Counted from the first letter of the stretch, positions 34,200 through 45,261 are shown. The stretch is 64,000 bases of DNA from Pseudomonadota bacterium (GCA_021805445.1 JAJZFH010000049.1:62001-126000), one strand, 5' to 3'. The notes: generated from the letters alone by a model not told the origin. Translations and numbers: made by a program.

Positions 34200-36758
34200 A
34201 TGCGCACCGCAGCCACGCTCAAATCCCAACTCCAAAAAAAAAGAACCGAACTTTTTGAGGCCTACCTGCATCAGCCTTCCCCTCGACGCCTACTCAAGCA
34301 GTGGCGCGTCATCGTGGATGAAACTCTGCGCCAACTCTGGATCACGCACGACTTCAAACAGGACGCCACGTTGGTGGCCGTGGGCGGCTACGGGCGCGGG
34401 GAGTTGTATCCCTATTCCGACATCGATCTGCTCATCCTGTTGCCCGGTCAAGCAAACGACTTCCTCGCCCAACGCATTGAATCCTTCATTGGGGCCCTCT
34501 GGGATATCGGACTGGAAGTCGGTCACAGCGTCCGTACTGAAGCCGAATGCCTGGAAGAAGCCGTTCGGGACCTGACCATCGCCACCAATCTGTCCGAACA
34601 ACGATTCCTCAGCGGGAAACGACGCGCCCAACAGGAACTTTGTCAAAAACTTCCCGCCGCTCTGGATCTGGGTGCCTTCAGAGCCGGCAAGATCCAGGAA
34701 CAGCGCCAGCGCCATCACAAACACCACGACACCGCCTTCAATCTGGAACCCAATCTCAAGGAAAGTCCGGGAGGACTGCGCGATCTACACACGATCTTCT
34801 GGATCGCATGGGGCGCAGGATTGAACCCCGGTTGGACTTCTTTCACCCAGGCCGGATTGATCAGCGCGGCAGAAGCACGACAGGCACGTGCGCTCCGGGG
34901 GTTTTTACAGGATTTGAGAATTCGTTTGCAGTGTCTTGCACAACGCCGCGAAGATCGCCTCCTCTTCGATTACCAGACACCGCTCGCCCTTCAACTCGGT
35001 TGGCAAGACAGTGGGCAACGACGCGCCGGCGAAGGGTTGATGCAAGCCTACTACAAGACCGCCAAATCCGTTCTATTGATGAATGCCATTCTGGTGGAAC
35101 AGATCGAAGAACGCGCCCGACCCGTGCACACCCCCCCGGTTCCCTTGCGAGAACCCTTCGTACGGCAGGGAGATTTGCTGGGCACCCCCCCCGGGACATT
35201 TCTGGATCAGAAACCAGAACTCCTCTTCACCGCCTTCCTTCTGCTCCAGCAATACCCTGACCTACGCGGTTTCACACCCGAGGTCTTGCGCGCCGTCTGG
35301 CGTGGGAAACGTCATATCAACGCGGCTTTTCGTTCCAACCCGGTGCATCAGCAACAGTTTCTCGAAATCCTGAGACAACCGGCGCGTACCGCCGACGTCC
35401 TGAGACGCATGAATTATCTGGGGGTCCTGGGACGTTACCTGCCCGCCTTCGGGCGCATCGTGGGGCAAATGCAGCATGACCTGTACCATGCCTATACCGT
35501 AGATGAGCACACCCTGCGAGTCATCCGCAACCTGCGCCGCTTTGCCCTGCCCCGTTTCGACCATGAATTCCCTCTCTGCTCCACCCTGATGCAACGATTC
35601 GACCGCCCTGATCTGTTGATTCTGGCGGCGCTCTTTCATGACATCGCCAAAGGCCGAGGCGGAAATCATGCCCAACTCGGTCGCTCGGATGCCCTCTATT
35701 TTTGTCGCCAACACCGCTTGCCCCGAACCGATACGCAATTGGTGGGATGGCTGGTGGAACAACATCTCAATTTTTCTGCAGTGGCCCAGAAACAAGACCT
35801 TTCAGACCCCGCAGTGATCCTCCGTTTTGCCGAACAAACGGGGAACCTGCGTCGCCTGACTGCCCTTTACCTGCTCACCGTGGCCGATATCCGGGGCACC
35901 AGTCCCAAGGTATGGAATGCCTGGAAAGGAAAACTGCTGGAGGATCTGTATCGCCTGACCGAACGGGTTCTGGAGGGAGAGCAAACGGCTCATGACGAAC
36001 CCAGCGCAAGTCGTCAGACTCAAGCCCTGAAAATTCTGAAACACTATGGCTTGCAAGAGGTTTCCGAAGTAACCTTGTGGAAAACCTTGGAAGACGGCTA
36101 TTTCCGGCGCCATGAAATCCAGGACATCGCCTGGCATGCCCGTAGTTTGCAGGGCTGCACCGGGTCTTTGAAACCTCGGGTACGGGCACGTCTCTCCCCA
36201 GTGGGAGAAGGATTCCAGGTCCTGATCTACAGCCCGGATCGAACCGGTCTGTTTGCCCATCTTTGTGAATACTTCGAGCGTTCCGGACAAACCATCGTCG
36301 CAGCCCGTATCCACACCACTCTGGATCATCATGCCCTTGACACCTTTCAGGTGCTGCCCCGCCACAGTTCGGCCGAACATTATCGAACACAACTCAAACA
36401 GATGGAAAACGAGTTACAGGAACAACTGGAGCATCCCGGCCCCCTTCCCACTCCACGCAAGTCGCGCCTGCCCCGCCAACTCCGCCATTTTCCCTTTCCC
36501 CCGCGTATCCTGTTGGGAGATCCGGAGCGCGATGGTCAAGTCCCGCTGACCGTGGTCACCGGCGACCGTCCCGGATTATTGTACCGACTGGCCTGTGTTT
36601 TCCTGCGCCACGGCATCGATCTGCATGGTGCCCGTATCAACACCTTGGGCGAACGTGTCGAAGACGTCTTTCTGATTTCTTCTCCATGCCTGGAGAATCC
36701 GATGGAACGCCAGTGCCTGCACAATGACCTGCTGCACGAAGTCTCTCAGGAACAGTGA
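34200..36758 (+). CDS. glnD: Bifunctional uridylyltransferase/uridylyl-removing enzyme GlnD
   Basis: The 852-residue nitrogen sensor uridylylates PII when glutamine is low and reverses this when it is high. The nucleotidyltransferase motif GGYGRGELYPYSDIDLL is at 62-78, the HD phosphohydrolase pair H480-D481 lies in FHDIAKGRGG, and two C-terminal ACT domains (PDRTGLFAHL near 680; GDRPGLLYRL near 785) bind glutamine. Length matches the family. It ends 15 nt from convergent def. Confidence 0.96.
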   Translation: MRTAATLKSQLQKKRTELFEAYLHQPSPRRLLKQWRVIVDETLRQLWITHDFKQDATLVAVGGYGRGELYPYSDIDLLILLPGQANDFLAQRIESFIGALWDIGLEVGHSVRTEAECLEEAVRDLTIATNLSEQRFLSGKRRAQQELCQKLPAALDLGAFRAGKIQEQRQRHHKHHDTAFNLEPNLKESPGGLRDLHTIFWIAWGAGLNPGWTSFTQAGLISAAEARQARALRGFLQDLRIRLQCLAQRREDRLLFDYQTPLALQLGWQDSGQRRAGEGLMQAYYKTAKSVLLMNAILVEQIEERARPVHTPPVPLREPFVRQGDLLGTPPGTFLDQKPELLFTAFLLLQQYPDLRGFTPEVLRAVWRGKRHINAAFRSNPVHQQQFLEILRQPARTADVLRRMNYLGVLGRYLPAFGRIVGQMQHDLYHAYTVDEHTLRVIRNLRRFALPRFDHEFPLCSTLMQRFDRPDLLILAALFHDIAKGRGGNHAQLGRSDALYFCRQHRLPRTDTQLVGWLVEQHLNFSAVAQKQDLSDPAVILRFAEQTGNLRRLTALYLLTVADIRGTSPKVWNAWKGKLLEDLYRLTERVLEGEQTAHDEPSASRQTQALKILKHYGLQEVSEVTLWKTLEDGYFRRHEIQDIAWHARSLQGCTGSLKPRVRARLSPVGEGFQVLIYSPDRTGLFAHLCEYFERSGQTIVAARIHTTLDHHALDTFQVLPRHSSAEHYRTQLKQMENELQEQLEHPGPLPTPRKSRLPRQLRHFPFPPRILLGDPERDGQVPLTVVTGDRPGLLYRLACVFLRHGIDLHGARINTLGERVEDVFLISSPCLENPMERQCLHNDLLHEVSQEQ

Positions 36759-36776
36759 CCCACCCCGCCAGGGTCA
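36756..36776. terminator. Weak inverted repeat at the glnD/def junction
   Basis: TGACCC (36756-36761) and GGGTCA (36771-36776) form a 6-bp stem with a 9-nt loop spanning the glnD stop codon and the end of def. No T run follows in either direction, so it is at best a weak shared end signal. Confidence 0.3.
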
Positions 36777-37313
36777 GTCACAGGCAGGGCGCTGTTCGGG
36801 GTCGGGAAACAATTCCTCGATGAAGCCAAAACGGCTGAAATCCCGAACCCGAGCGGGGTAGAGAATGCCCTCCAGATGGTCGCATTCATGCTGTACCACA
36901 CGCGCATGAAAACCGCTGACGGTTCGTTCGATCCATTCCCGCTGCAGATTCCAGCCCGCGTAATGGAGATGTTGGGCACGGGGAACCCAGCCACGCATGC
37001 CGGGAATGGACAGACACCCTTCCCATCCCTCTTCAAGATCTTCCCCCAAAGGAGACCAGACCGGATTGATGAGAACGGTACGCGGAATCGGTGGCGCATC
37101 GGGATAACGTGCACTGGCCTCGAAACCGAACAGGACGACCCTCCATCCGATGCCAATCTGTGGCGCGGCCAGCCCCACCCCCTCCGCTTTGAGCAAGGTG
37201 TCTTCCAGATCCCGGACCAACTCGGGCACGCATGGCCATTCCGCCTCCGACACCGGCTCGGCGGGGGCGCACAGGGCAGGATGCCCCATTCTTACGATGG
37301 GACGCACCGCCAT
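36774..37313 (-). CDS. def: Peptide deformylase
   Basis: The 179-residue metalloprotease removes the formyl group from nascent proteins. All three motifs are present: GVGLAAPQIG (45-54), EGCLSIPG with ligand C100, and QHECDHLEG with H142, E143 and H146. The ATG follows the galU stop directly (TGAATG). It closes the smc-zipA-ligA-galU-def set. The usual partner fmt is not adjacent. Confidence 0.96.
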   Translation of the reverse strand: MAVRPIVRMGHPALCAPAEPVSEAEWPCVPELVRDLEDTLLKAEGVGLAAPQIGIGWRVVLFGFEASARYPDAPPIPRTVLINPVWSPLGEDLEEGWEGCLSIPGMRGWVPRAQHLHYAGWNLQREWIERTVSGFHARVVQHECDHLEGILYPARVRDFSRFGFIEELFPDPEQRPACD

Positions 37314-38183
37314 TCAGGTTCGCTCCGCCAGCCAATGGGCAAAAGCAGCCCCGGTTTCTTCATGGCGCAAACCATAGGTCACCGTCGCCTTGAGATAACC
37401 TAACTTGCTTCCGCAATCATAGCGCACCCCCTCAAAGGGACAAGCCAGGACCGTTTCACGCTCCAGTAGACGAGCAATCCCGTCGGTCAATTGAATTTCT
37501 CCGCCCGCACCCGGTGCCACCTCGCGCAGGGTATCAAAAACTGCCGGGGTCAAAATGTAACGCCCAACCACCGCCAACGTGGAAGGAGCCCGATCCGGGG
37601 CCGGCTTCTCCACGATTCCTGTGACCCTCAGATACTCACCCCTCCCATGTTCCGTCTGGACGATCCCGTATTGCCCGGTCTGAGCACGGGGTACTTGTTG
37701 CACACCCAGGACGGAGGAACCACTTTTTTCGTACCATTCCATCATCTGACGTAATACCGGAACTTTCGAATCGATCAAATCATCCGCCAGTACCACGGCA
37801 AAGGGCTCATCCCCCACCAAAGGCGCAGCACATAAAATGGCATGCCCCAAACCCAGAGCTTCCGGCTGCCGAATATAGGCACAACTCACCCCAGGGGGCG
37901 GCAGATTGCGAACGATTCCCAACATCCGGTCTTTCCCCCGCTGAGCCAGTTCGGCCTCCAATTCATACGCCTTGTCGAAGTGATCTTCGATCGCCCGCTT
38001 ACCTCGACCCGTCACAAAAATCATTTCCGTGATGCCCGCCGCGACGGCCTCCTCCACGGCGTATTGAATCAATGGCTTGTCCACTACCGGCAACATTTCC
38101 TTGGGACTGGCCTTGGTCGCGGGCAAAAATCGGCTCCCCATTCCCGCCACCGGAAATACCGCCTTACGAATTTTTTTGATCAT
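37314..38183 (-). CDS. galU: UTP-glucose-1-phosphate uridylyltransferase
   Basis: The 289-residue enzyme makes UDP-glucose for polysaccharides and LPS core. [21 protein letters not shown] (8-28) binds UTP, and [15 protein letters not shown] and the VEKP segment (near 195) are conserved. The ATG at 38183 overlaps the ligA stop (ATGA). An in-frame ATG at 38213 inside ligA is less likely. Confidence 0.96.
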   Translation of the reverse strand: MIKKIRKAVFPVAGMGSRFLPATKASPKEMLPVVDKPLIQYAVEEAVAAGITEMIFVTGRGKRAIEDHFDKAYELEAELAQRGKDRMLGIVRNLPPPGVSCAYIRQPEALGLGHAILCAAPLVGDEPFAVVLADDLIDSKVPVLRQMMEWYEKSGSSVLGVQQVPRAQTGQYGIVQTEHGRGEYLRVTGIVEKPAPDRAPSTLAVVGRYILTPAVFDTLREVAPGAGGEIQLTDGIARLLERETVLACPFEGVRYDCGSKLGYLKATVTYGLRHEETGAAFAHWLAERT

Positions 38184-40201
38184 GCATTGATTCCCTTGAA
38201 AAGTTTGTCCCACTGATCCTCATCGAGCATCGAAATGCCCAATTTTTGTGCTTGCGCGACCTTGCTGCCCGGATCTCGACCCACCACCAGATAATGGGTC
38301 GATCGCGTCAGACTACCCACCACCTTTCCTCCGGCTTTCTCGATACGTTCCCTGGCTTCCTCCCGGGAATAATGGGCCAGGGTTCCGGTCAGGACGAAGG
38401 TCAAACCGGCCAGAACCTGCACATCCCGCCTCTCTTGGGCGTTTTCGCGCCAGTGCACACCCTGGGCACGCAGGTGCGCGATGACCTGTCGATTGCGTTC
38501 CACGGAAAAAAATTCGCGAATGGACTGGGCCACCACGGGCCCAATCTCCGCCACCGCCTGCAAATGGGTCTCATCGGCTTCCATCACGTCTTCCAACCTC
38601 ACGAAATGAAGAGCCAGATCATGGGCCGTGCGTTCACCGACCTGACGAATTCCCAAGGCGAATAAAAACCGCGCCAGTGTGGTTTCCTTGCTATGTTCCA
38701 GGGATTGAACCAGATTTTCTGCTGATTTCCGCGCCATACGGGGCAATGAAGCCCATTGTTCGAGGGTCAGGTGGTAGAGATCGGCGGGTTCCGTCACCCA
38801 GGAGCGTTCAACCAGTGCATCCACCAGTTTCTCCCCCAGTCCTTCCACGTTCATGGCACGTCGCCCGACGAAATGCAGCAATGCCTGCTTGCGCTGGGCT
38901 GGACAGTGAAGGCCGCCACTACAGCGCCAGGAAATTTCCTCGGGAAGTCGGCGTGCCGGGCTGCCACATACCGGACAGGTCGCGGGCATCTCAAAAGCCA
39001 CCGTTTCCGCGGGGCGAAGTTCCTGAACCACCTTCACCACTTCCGGAATGACATCGCCCGCACGACGGACCCAGACCTGATCTCCTACCCGGATGTCCTT
39101 GCGACGAATTTCCTCGTCATTGTGCAGGGTTGCACGCGTCACCGTCACCCCCCCCACAAACACGGGCTTCAAAAGTGCCACGGGAGTCAGCGTGCCGGTA
39201 CGCCCCACCTGAACCTCGATGGCTTCCACCGTACTCAAAGCCTCCTCGGCGGGAAACTTGTGCGCCAGGGCAAAACGCGGTGCGCGGGTGACAAACCCCA
39301 ACTTCTGCTGGGCCTTGCGCGCGTTGACCTTGTAGACCACCCCATCCACTTCGTAAGGCAGGGAAGCGCGGCGCGCACCCAAATCCTCAAAAAACATCCG
39401 GAGCCCGCTTTCGCCCTGAACGACCCGGACCTCTTCCGCCACGGGAAAACCCAACATGCCCAGCCAACGCAGTAACGCATCCTGATGATCCGGCAATTCA
39501 AAGTCGGGAGAGCACCCCCCCACGCCATAAGCCAGAAAGGCCAGGGGACGACGCGCCGTTTCCGCCGGGTCCAGTTGGCGCAGCGCGCCTGCGGCAGCAT
39601 TGCGCGGATTGACGAAAGTACGTTCTCCTGCCCCGGTTTGACGCCGGTTGAGTTGTTCGAAGTCCTTCTTGAGCATCAGGACTTCTCCGCGCACCTCCAG
39701 CCACTCCGGCCAGGGTTCAGAACCTTGCCTACGTCGGGGAATGCTTTTCACCGTCATCAGGTTGGCCGTCACCTCTTCTCCCTCCTCGCCATCGCCGCGT
39801 GTGGCCCCCTGCACCAGGGCACCCCCACGATACAACAGGTTGATGGCCAGGCCATCGAATTTTGGCTCGCAACAATAGTCCACCTCGTCCACCCCCAGTC
39901 CCGTCCGGACACGACGATCGAATTCCTGGAGGTCGCGCACATCAAATCCGTTATTCAGGCTCAACATGGGTTCGCGATGTTGGACCAAACGCACGTTGCG
40001 GCGCAAATCCAGCGATCCCACCCGCCGTGTCGGGGAATCCGCCCTGACCTGATCGGGATGCCGTATTTCCAATGCCACCAGTTCACGATACAGCGCATCA
40101 TATTCGGCGTCAGGAATCGTGGGCGCGTCGAGCTCATGGTATTCCCGGTTGTAACGCTTCAGTTCCTCCTGCAGGTAATGCAGACGGGAAACTTCGTCCA
40201 T
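38180..40201 (-). CDS. ligA: NAD-dependent DNA ligase
   Basis: The 673-residue ligase seals nicks using NAD. The Ia domain ([15 protein letters not shown]) precedes catalytic K114 in [10 protein letters not shown]; an OB fold, a four-cysteine zinc finger (CPVCGS...C...C), helix-hairpin-helix repeats and a C-terminal BRCT domain (about 595-670) follow. The start has GGGAGGAGG upstream. smc-zipA-ligA order is typical of betaproteobacteria. Confidence 0.97.
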   Translation of the reverse strand: MDEVSRLHYLQEELKRYNREYHELDAPTIPDAEYDALYRELVALEIRHPDQVRADSPTRRVGSLDLRRNVRLVQHREPMLSLNNGFDVRDLQEFDRRVRTGLGVDEVDYCCEPKFDGLAINLLYRGGALVQGATRGDGEEGEEVTANLMTVKSIPRRRQGSEPWPEWLEVRGEVLMLKKDFEQLNRRQTGAGERTFVNPRNAAAGALRQLDPAETARRPLAFLAYGVGGCSPDFELPDHQDALLRWLGMLGFPVAEEVRVVQGESGLRMFFEDLGARRASLPYEVDGVVYKVNARKAQQKLGFVTRAPRFALAHKFPAEEALSTVEAIEVQVGRTGTLTPVALLKPVFVGGVTVTRATLHNDEEIRRKDIRVGDQVWVRRAGDVIPEVVKVVQELRPAETVAFEMPATCPVCGSPARRLPEEISWRCSGGLHCPAQRKQALLHFVGRRAMNVEGLGEKLVDALVERSWVTEPADLYHLTLEQWASLPRMARKSAENLVQSLEHSKETTLARFLFALGIRQVGERTAHDLALHFVRLEDVMEADETHLQAVAEIGPVVAQSIREFFSVERNRQVIAHLRAQGVHWRENAQERRDVQVLAGLTFVLTGTLAHYSREEARERIEKAGGKVVGSLTRSTHYLVVGRDPGSKVAQAQKLGISMLDEDQWDKLFKGINA

Positions 40202-40212
40202 GCCTCCTCCCT

Positions 40213-41250
40213 TCAGGAAAAGAAACGCCGTGCCAGCGTACTGCCAGAGGGAATACCCTGAACTTCCAAAGTCCCCATCACCTGAGCCAGTTGCTTCTCG
40301 ATGGTGGTGCATTGACGCACCCCCAGACGTTCTCCCTGATCATCCACCACTTCTCCTTCCAGCACCAGGGCAAGCCGTTCAGCCACTGCAAACATCTCCC
40401 TGAAAACAGCCACGGGGTCCGGCACACGCACCACTTCCAATAACAGGGTCACGGCATTGATGGGTTCATGATCCAGATTCAAGGGCAGGAAAGGTGCCCC
40501 ATCCTGGCGAACCAAGGTAAAACGATCCTCGCCATCTGTCGCACGGGCATGACATACCCCATCTTCTCCCAGGGCCATTCCTTCCTGTGTCAAATATTTC
40601 AGGAGCCGTGATCCCAAGGGGCTTTTGATTGGGGTAAAGTGCACATTGATCCCCACGATGATGTCCACCTGTTCACAGAATCGATCCAGTTCTTGGGCGC
40701 GTTCCATTGCCTGCCCTACGTCTCCGGGCTCGATGGTCGCCCCCAGACGGCTGGCGAGCGCACGCATTTCATCTGCAAAGAGGACAAGTCTCGCCTCGCT
40801 GATCCGGCCTGCCCGACTGACCAGAGGCAACAGCGCATGACATTGCTCAAAATTCACGGCCCCCTGAGCCGTCACGTCCGCCCATTGCCCCTGGTGCTGG
40901 CCCACCCAACGCAATCCCTGGGTCATCAGGCGGGATTGATGAATGGCTTGTCGCACGTCATTTCCCGTGAAAGGACCCCGCACGACCACATCGTATTCAA
41001 AACGAAGGTCGGGAGCCTGTGCAAGGCTCATGGAACCCTGGTCCGCCGAAGCAGGGATTGTCCCCAATTTTGGTTCATCGCGAACGGCGACTTCGGATAC
41101 CTCATCCAGCAAAGGATCGTGGACCGAGGTCGGAATCAAGTCCCGGGCCAGCCGCTGCTGACGTTGTTCCTGCCAGCGACTCCACAATACCACCCCCACT
41201 ACCAAAGCCAAAGCCGATACCCCAGCCACTATCCGCAATTCACTCATCAT
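40213..41250 (-). CDS. zipA: ZipA-like cell division protein
   Basis: The 345-residue protein has an N-terminal transmembrane helix (about 5-22), a short charged linker and a C-terminal ZipA FtsZ-binding domain (about 195-335). Betaproteobacterial ZipA-like proteins between smc and ligA share this shape. The linker is shorter than in E. coli. ZipA tethers FtsZ polymers to the membrane. It lies 7 nt after smc and 11 nt before ligA. Confidence 0.82.
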   Translation of the reverse strand: MMSELRIVAGVSALALVVGVVLWSRWQEQRQQRLARDLIPTSVHDPLLDEVSEVAVRDEPKLGTIPASADQGSMSLAQAPDLRFEYDVVVRGPFTGNDVRQAIHQSRLMTQGLRWVGQHQGQWADVTAQGAVNFEQCHALLPLVSRAGRISEARLVLFADEMRALASRLGATIEPGDVGQAMERAQELDRFCEQVDIIVGINVHFTPIKSPLGSRLLKYLTQEGMALGEDGVCHARATDGEDRFTLVRQDGAPFLPLNLDHEPINAVTLLLEVVRVPDPVAVFREMFAVAERLALVLEGEVVDDQGERLGVRQCTTIEKQLAQVMGTLEVQGIPSGSTLARRFFS

Positions 41251-41257
41251 GCCTTCC

Positions 41258-44200
41258 TCAAAGGATCACTTGTTCTGTCAAACGCAGGGCTTCTTCCACA
41301 TCCACCGCCACCATACGCGATACCCCGGATTCTGCCATAGTAATGCCAATCAGCTGTTGTGCCATTTCCATTGCCACCTTGTTGTGGGTGATAAAGAGAA
41401 ACTGGGTATGCTCGGACATCCTCTGCACCATGCGCGAAAACCGCTCGGTATTCGTATCATCCAGAGGCGCGTCCACTTCGTCCAGCAGGCAGAAGGGTGC
41501 CGGATTGAGTTGAAACAGCGCAAAGATCAGCGCCATGGCCGTCAAAGCCTTTTCTCCGCCGGACAAAAGGTACAGACTGGAATTTTTTTTGCCTGGGGGC
41601 TGAGCCATGAGTTGCACTCCAGCTTCCAGGATATCCTCCCCCAACCACTGAAGAGAAGCCGCCCCTCCTTCGAAAAGTTCTTGAAACAAAAGGGCGAACT
41701 GCGCATTCACCTGATCTACCGTCGCCCCGAGTTGGGTTCGTATTTCCCGGTCGATGGTATTCAAAGCCCGTTCCAGGGTCTGTACCGCTCCTTCCAGATC
41801 GGCCAACTGTTCTGCCAGCCATGCGTGGCGCTGTTGCAATGCGTCCAACTCTTCCAGAGCAGCCAAATTGACTGCACCCAGAGCATTCATCGCCTCCTCC
41901 AACTGAGTCATGAGCAGATCCTGTCCCTCGTTATGCCCCGTCAATGACCACCAGCGTTCGAGACTCTCGAGAACTCCGGGGTCCTCTTCCGCCAGGGAGG
42001 CCCAGGCCTGCTCCCCGCGCAAGCGCGCCTCCTGGATTTTGAGGCGGAGATTTTCCAGTGCCTGGCGCACGGGTTCCTGAACCTGCACACTCCGCAGAAG
42101 ACGCTCCTCGTGCTGGCGCAATCCTCCTTCCAGCGTTTCCATTTCACTCTGCTGCTGCTCCAATTGGGCAGCACAGGTCTTCTGCGCCTGCAGCGCCTGT
42201 TTCAGATTCGCTGCGGCCGTCTCCTCGTCCAGCGCCTGTAATTCCGTTTGCAGGCGTTCCAGATCGGCACGGTAACCCGCCATACGTTGCTGCCGTTCGT
42301 TCTGCGCCGCGCTGAGGTGACCCAATTTCTCCGTAGCGCCACGCTGGGTAAAACGGGCTTCCTGACACGCCGATTCCAGAATTTGCCCTTCCTTCTGGCA
42401 CTGCGCCCAGGATGCTTCTTCCCGAACGCATTGGGCGCGTGCCGCTTCCGTGGCCGCCCGGGCATTCTCCCGCGCCACACCGAGCCCCCCGAGGCGGACC
42501 ATGCTCTCCGACCTGCCCTGGGTTTCCAGCGTTTCAGCCTGGACCAGGGCTTCCGCCTCCTTTTCCAGGCGCAGCCATTCCTGTCGAATCCGTTCCTGTT
42601 CGGCACGCACCTGCGTCAAAGCCAAGGCTTCCTGATGCTGTTGCTTGCGCAGTTGGTGAAGTCGCCTTTCCACGTCCAACACAAGGGCCGCCCCCCTCTC
42701 CTTTCCTTCCTCCCGAATCTCCAGGCACCGACGGGCTTCTTCCTCCGCCTTCCGGCATACCGGCAATTCTGCCGATAACCTTCGGATTTCACGCGCACGG
42801 GCCAGGGTTCCCAGATGCCCCTCCTCCATCCCCCACAAGGTGAGGGAATGGGCATCCCGCTGATGACCCTCCGGCGTAACCAGACACAGACCCGGCCCCC
42901 ATTCTCCCGCCCAGGTAAGCATGCGTTCCAGGTCGGCACACCCATACCACCCTTGCAACCAGTGGTTCACAATGCCGCGAATGGTCGGATCTTCACTGTG
43001 TACCTGACGAGACAACGGACTCAAACCCGGCAATATCCTTTCAGCAGACCCCGTGGGGGAAACCTCATGATAAAAAGCGCAGGCTTGCCGTGGCCGGGCA
43101 ACCAACTCGGTCCAGGTCGGCAGATGATCGCGGCGCAACGCCTTCAGGCGCACGCCCAGGAGGAACTCCACCACCTTCTCCCAACGCGGTTCCACCTGAC
43201 AATGTTGCCAAAGGCGCCCTACGCTCGTATCTTCTGGAACGAAAGTGCCCCGCTCGCTCTCCTCCTCCTGGCTCTGCAAGCCCTGCAGGGTATTTTCCAC
43301 GACTCGACGCCGAGCCGTACACTCAGCCAGATATTCCCGCTGGCTCTCCACCTGCGCGCGACACCAGGACAAACGGTGGCGTGCGGACACTTCGGAGGCT
43401 TCCAGAATACTTGAGGAGACGGCACGGCTACGCGCAAGGATTTCTCCCTCAGAGACCCCTTTCGAGTCAGGCAGGCACAGACCCGACCGTTCCGCTTCCA
43501 GACGTTGACGACGCACCAGAATGTGTTCCAGGGCACGGCCCCTGGCTTCCTGTTCCGCATCTTGCTGATTCCACTGGCGCTCTATTCCTTGTTCGGTCTG
43601 TCTTGCCTGTTCCAGTTTCTGGCGCGACCGCGTCAAACCCCGGCGGAGTTGCTCGCATGCGGCTTGCCCAGTCCGGCTCTGTTCCTGGCGAATCAGGACC
43701 GTCTGGTGCAGGGCTTCCTGCTGTTCCTCCATGCAGTTCAATGCATGCTGGTCTTTTTCCCACTGTTGGCGCTCGGTATCCCACTGTGCGTGCAAGCGCT
43801 GACTGTCCCGCTCCATCCTTTGGCGTTCCTGACGCTGTCCGTGCACACTCGACTCGGCCTTGAGCAGGGCATGATTCGCCTGATAGAGGGCACCTTGGGC
43901 CTGACGTACCATTTCCTGCCGAGCGCGCCAGTGCAGACGTGTCGCTTCAGTCAGAGATTCATGGCCCTCCTGGGTCAGCCGCATCTGTTTCAGTTCTTCG
44001 ATCAGTCGAGCGCATTCCAGTTCTCCTCGACCCTGCTCTGCCCGTGCAATTTTCCATCGGCCATAGTACCAACGCGCTTCGGCTTCCCGGTGCCGAGCAC
44101 GCAATGCTTTCCAGTGCCCGGCCCGTTCTGCCTGTTTTTTCACCTTTTCGATCTGGTGGGTCAACTCCTGCACCGTGTCCCGAATCCGTTCCAGATTGGG

Positions 44201-44764
44201 ACGGGTCTCGGTCAGATGCTGCAAGGTTTCACGACGCCGCTCACGATACCGGGAAATACCCGCAACTTCTTCCAAAAAGACCCGAATCTCCTCGGGTCGC
44301 GCCTCGATGATACGCGTGATCATGCCCTGTTCGATGATGGCATAGGCCCGGGGTCCCAACCCCGTCCCCAGAAAAATATCCTGGACATCACGCCGCCGCA
44401 CCGTGGTCTCGTTGAGGGTGTAACGCGACACCCCGTTGCGGGTCATCACCCGTTTGACGCAAATCTCTGCATAGGAAGACCAAAGGCCTGGAGCCCGTCC
44501 TGCGGAATTGTCAAAAACCAGTTCCACGCTGGCCCGCCCTTGGGGTTTGCGCTGGGCGCTTCCCCCAAAAATGACATCCTGCAGAGATTCTCCGCGCAAC
44601 TGTCGCGCCTGGGATTCCCCCAGTACCCAGCGCACAGCATCGATCACGTTGGACTTGCCGCACCCGTTGGGTCCCACGATACCCACCCGTCGCCCGGGGA
44701 TGGGGATATGAACCGCATCGGCAAAGGATTTGAAGCCCGCCAGTTTAATGTGTTTGAGATGCAC
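41258..44764 (-). CDS. smc: Chromosome segregation protein SMC
   Basis: The 1168-residue condensin ATPase has Walker A GPNGCGKS (31-38) in the N-terminal head, long coiled coils rich in E, Q, R and A on each side of a hinge (about 520-660), and the ABC signature LLSGGEKALTAMAL and Walker B CLLDEVDAPLDD near the C-terminus. The start is a GTG at 44764 (VHLKHIKLAGFKSF); further upstream the frame runs into the divergent queF gene. It partners with ScpA and ScpB, encoded 6 kb away. Confidence 0.95.
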   Translation of the reverse strand: MHLKHIKLAGFKSFADAVHIPIPGRRVGIVGPNGCGKSNVIDAVRWVLGESQARQLRGESLQDVIFGGSAQRKPQGRASVELVFDNSAGRAPGLWSSYAEICVKRVMTRNGVSRYTLNETTVRRRDVQDIFLGTGLGPRAYAIIEQGMITRIIEARPEEIRVFLEEVAGISRYRERRRETLQHLTETRPNLERIRDTVQELTHQIEKVKKQAERAGHWKALRARHREAEARWYYGRWKIARAEQGRGELECARLIEELKQMRLTQEGHESLTEATRLHWRARQEMVRQAQGALYQANHALLKAESSVHGQRQERQRMERDSQRLHAQWDTERQQWEKDQHALNCMEEQQEALHQTVLIRQEQSRTGQAACEQLRRGLTRSRQKLEQARQTEQGIERQWNQQDAEQEARGRALEHILVRRQRLEAERSGLCLPDSKGVSEGEILARSRAVSSSILEASEVSARHRLSWCRAQVESQREYLAECTARRRVVENTLQGLQSQEEESERGTFVPEDTSVGRLWQHCQVEPRWEKVVEFLLGVRLKALRRDHLPTWTELVARPRQACAFYHEVSPTGSAERILPGLSPLSRQVHSEDPTIRGIVNHWLQGWYGCADLERMLTWAGEWGPGLCLVTPEGHQRDAHSLTLWGMEEGHLGTLARAREIRRLSAELPVCRKAEEEARRCLEIREEGKERGAALVLDVERRLHQLRKQQHQEALALTQVRAEQERIRQEWLRLEKEAEALVQAETLETQGRSESMVRLGGLGVARENARAATEAARAQCVREEASWAQCQKEGQILESACQEARFTQRGATEKLGHLSAAQNERQQRMAGYRADLERLQTELQALDEETAAANLKQALQAQKTCAAQLEQQQSEMETLEGGLRQHEERLLRSVQVQEPVRQALENLRLKIQEARLRGEQAWASLAEEDPGVLESLERWWSLTGHNEGQDLLMTQLEEAMNALGAVNLAALEELDALQQRHAWLAEQLADLEGAVQTLERALNTIDREIRTQLGATVDQVNAQFALLFQELFEGGAASLQWLGEDILEAGVQLMAQPPGKKNSSLYLLSGGEKALTAMALIFALFQLNPAPFCLLDEVDAPLDDTNTERFSRMVQRMSEHTQFLFITHNKVAMEMAQQLIGITMAESGVSRMVAVDVEEALRLTEQVIL

Positions 44765-44790
44765 TAATGCGCTGCTGTCCACAAAGAAGT

Positions 44791-44808
44791 TAGAATGGGA
44801 AGATTCTA
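44791..44808. promoter_or_regulatory. Symmetrical dyad with back-to-back -10-like boxes between smc and queF
   Basis: TAGAAT (44791-44796) and ATTCTA (44803-44808) form a perfect 6-bp inverted repeat around 6 nt. Each arm reads TAGAAT, a good -10 box, towards queF on the plus strand and smc on the minus strand, at about 36-38 nt from each start codon. No good -35 boxes are seen. It could be a divergent promoter, a regulator site, or both. Confidence 0.45.
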
Positions 44809-44832
44809 CTCTATCTGACAGGATCTCCCCCA

Positions 44833-45261
44833 ATGCCCGCTCACCCCAGTCGTACTCTGGAAACCTTCCCGAATCCAAGTCCGGAACGGGATTATCTGAT
44901 TCATATGGAACTGCCTGAATTCACCTGTCTGTGTCCCAAGACAGGGCAGCCCGATTTTGCCTGGTTGAGTCTCGACTATGTCCCGGACCAGGCCAATGTC
45001 GAGTTGAAAAGCCTCAAACTGTATCTGTGGTCTTTCCGGAATGAGGGCGCCTTTCATGAGGCCGTGACACAACGCATTCTCGATGATCTGGTCGCGGCGA
45101 CACAACCCCGCTTCCTGCGCCTCTTGAGTCGCTGGAACGTGCGCGGCGGCATCTTTACCCATGTGCTGAGCGAACACCGCCAGGAAGGGTGGCAACCCCG
45201 TTGCTCTTTGCCGCCGGTACACTTTGCCGGAGCGACTCCCTGGGCCCCTCCTTTGGCATGA
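44833..45261 (+). CDS. queF: NADPH-dependent preQ0 reductase QueF
   Basis: The 142-residue short-form (YkvM-type) enzyme reduces 7-cyano-7-deazaguanine to preQ1 in queuosine synthesis. [14 protein letters not shown] contains catalytic C34 and D41, and [21 protein letters not shown] is the NADPH-binding QueF motif. Its stop overlaps the dapC start in an ATGA (45258-45261). Being first in a lysine pathway operon is unusual but the coupling is clear. Confidence 0.93.
   Translation: MPAHPSRTLETFPNPSPERDYLIHMELPEFTCLCPKTGQPDFAWLSLDYVPDQANVELKSLKLYLWSFRNEGAFHEAVTQRILDDLVAATQPRFLRLLSRWNVRGGIFTHVLSEHRQEGWQPRCSLPPVHFAGATPWAPPLA

Noticed and set aside
43505-44767. 420-codon plus-strand frame opposite smc
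   Set aside because: Antisense to the SMC head and coiled coil; no independent support.
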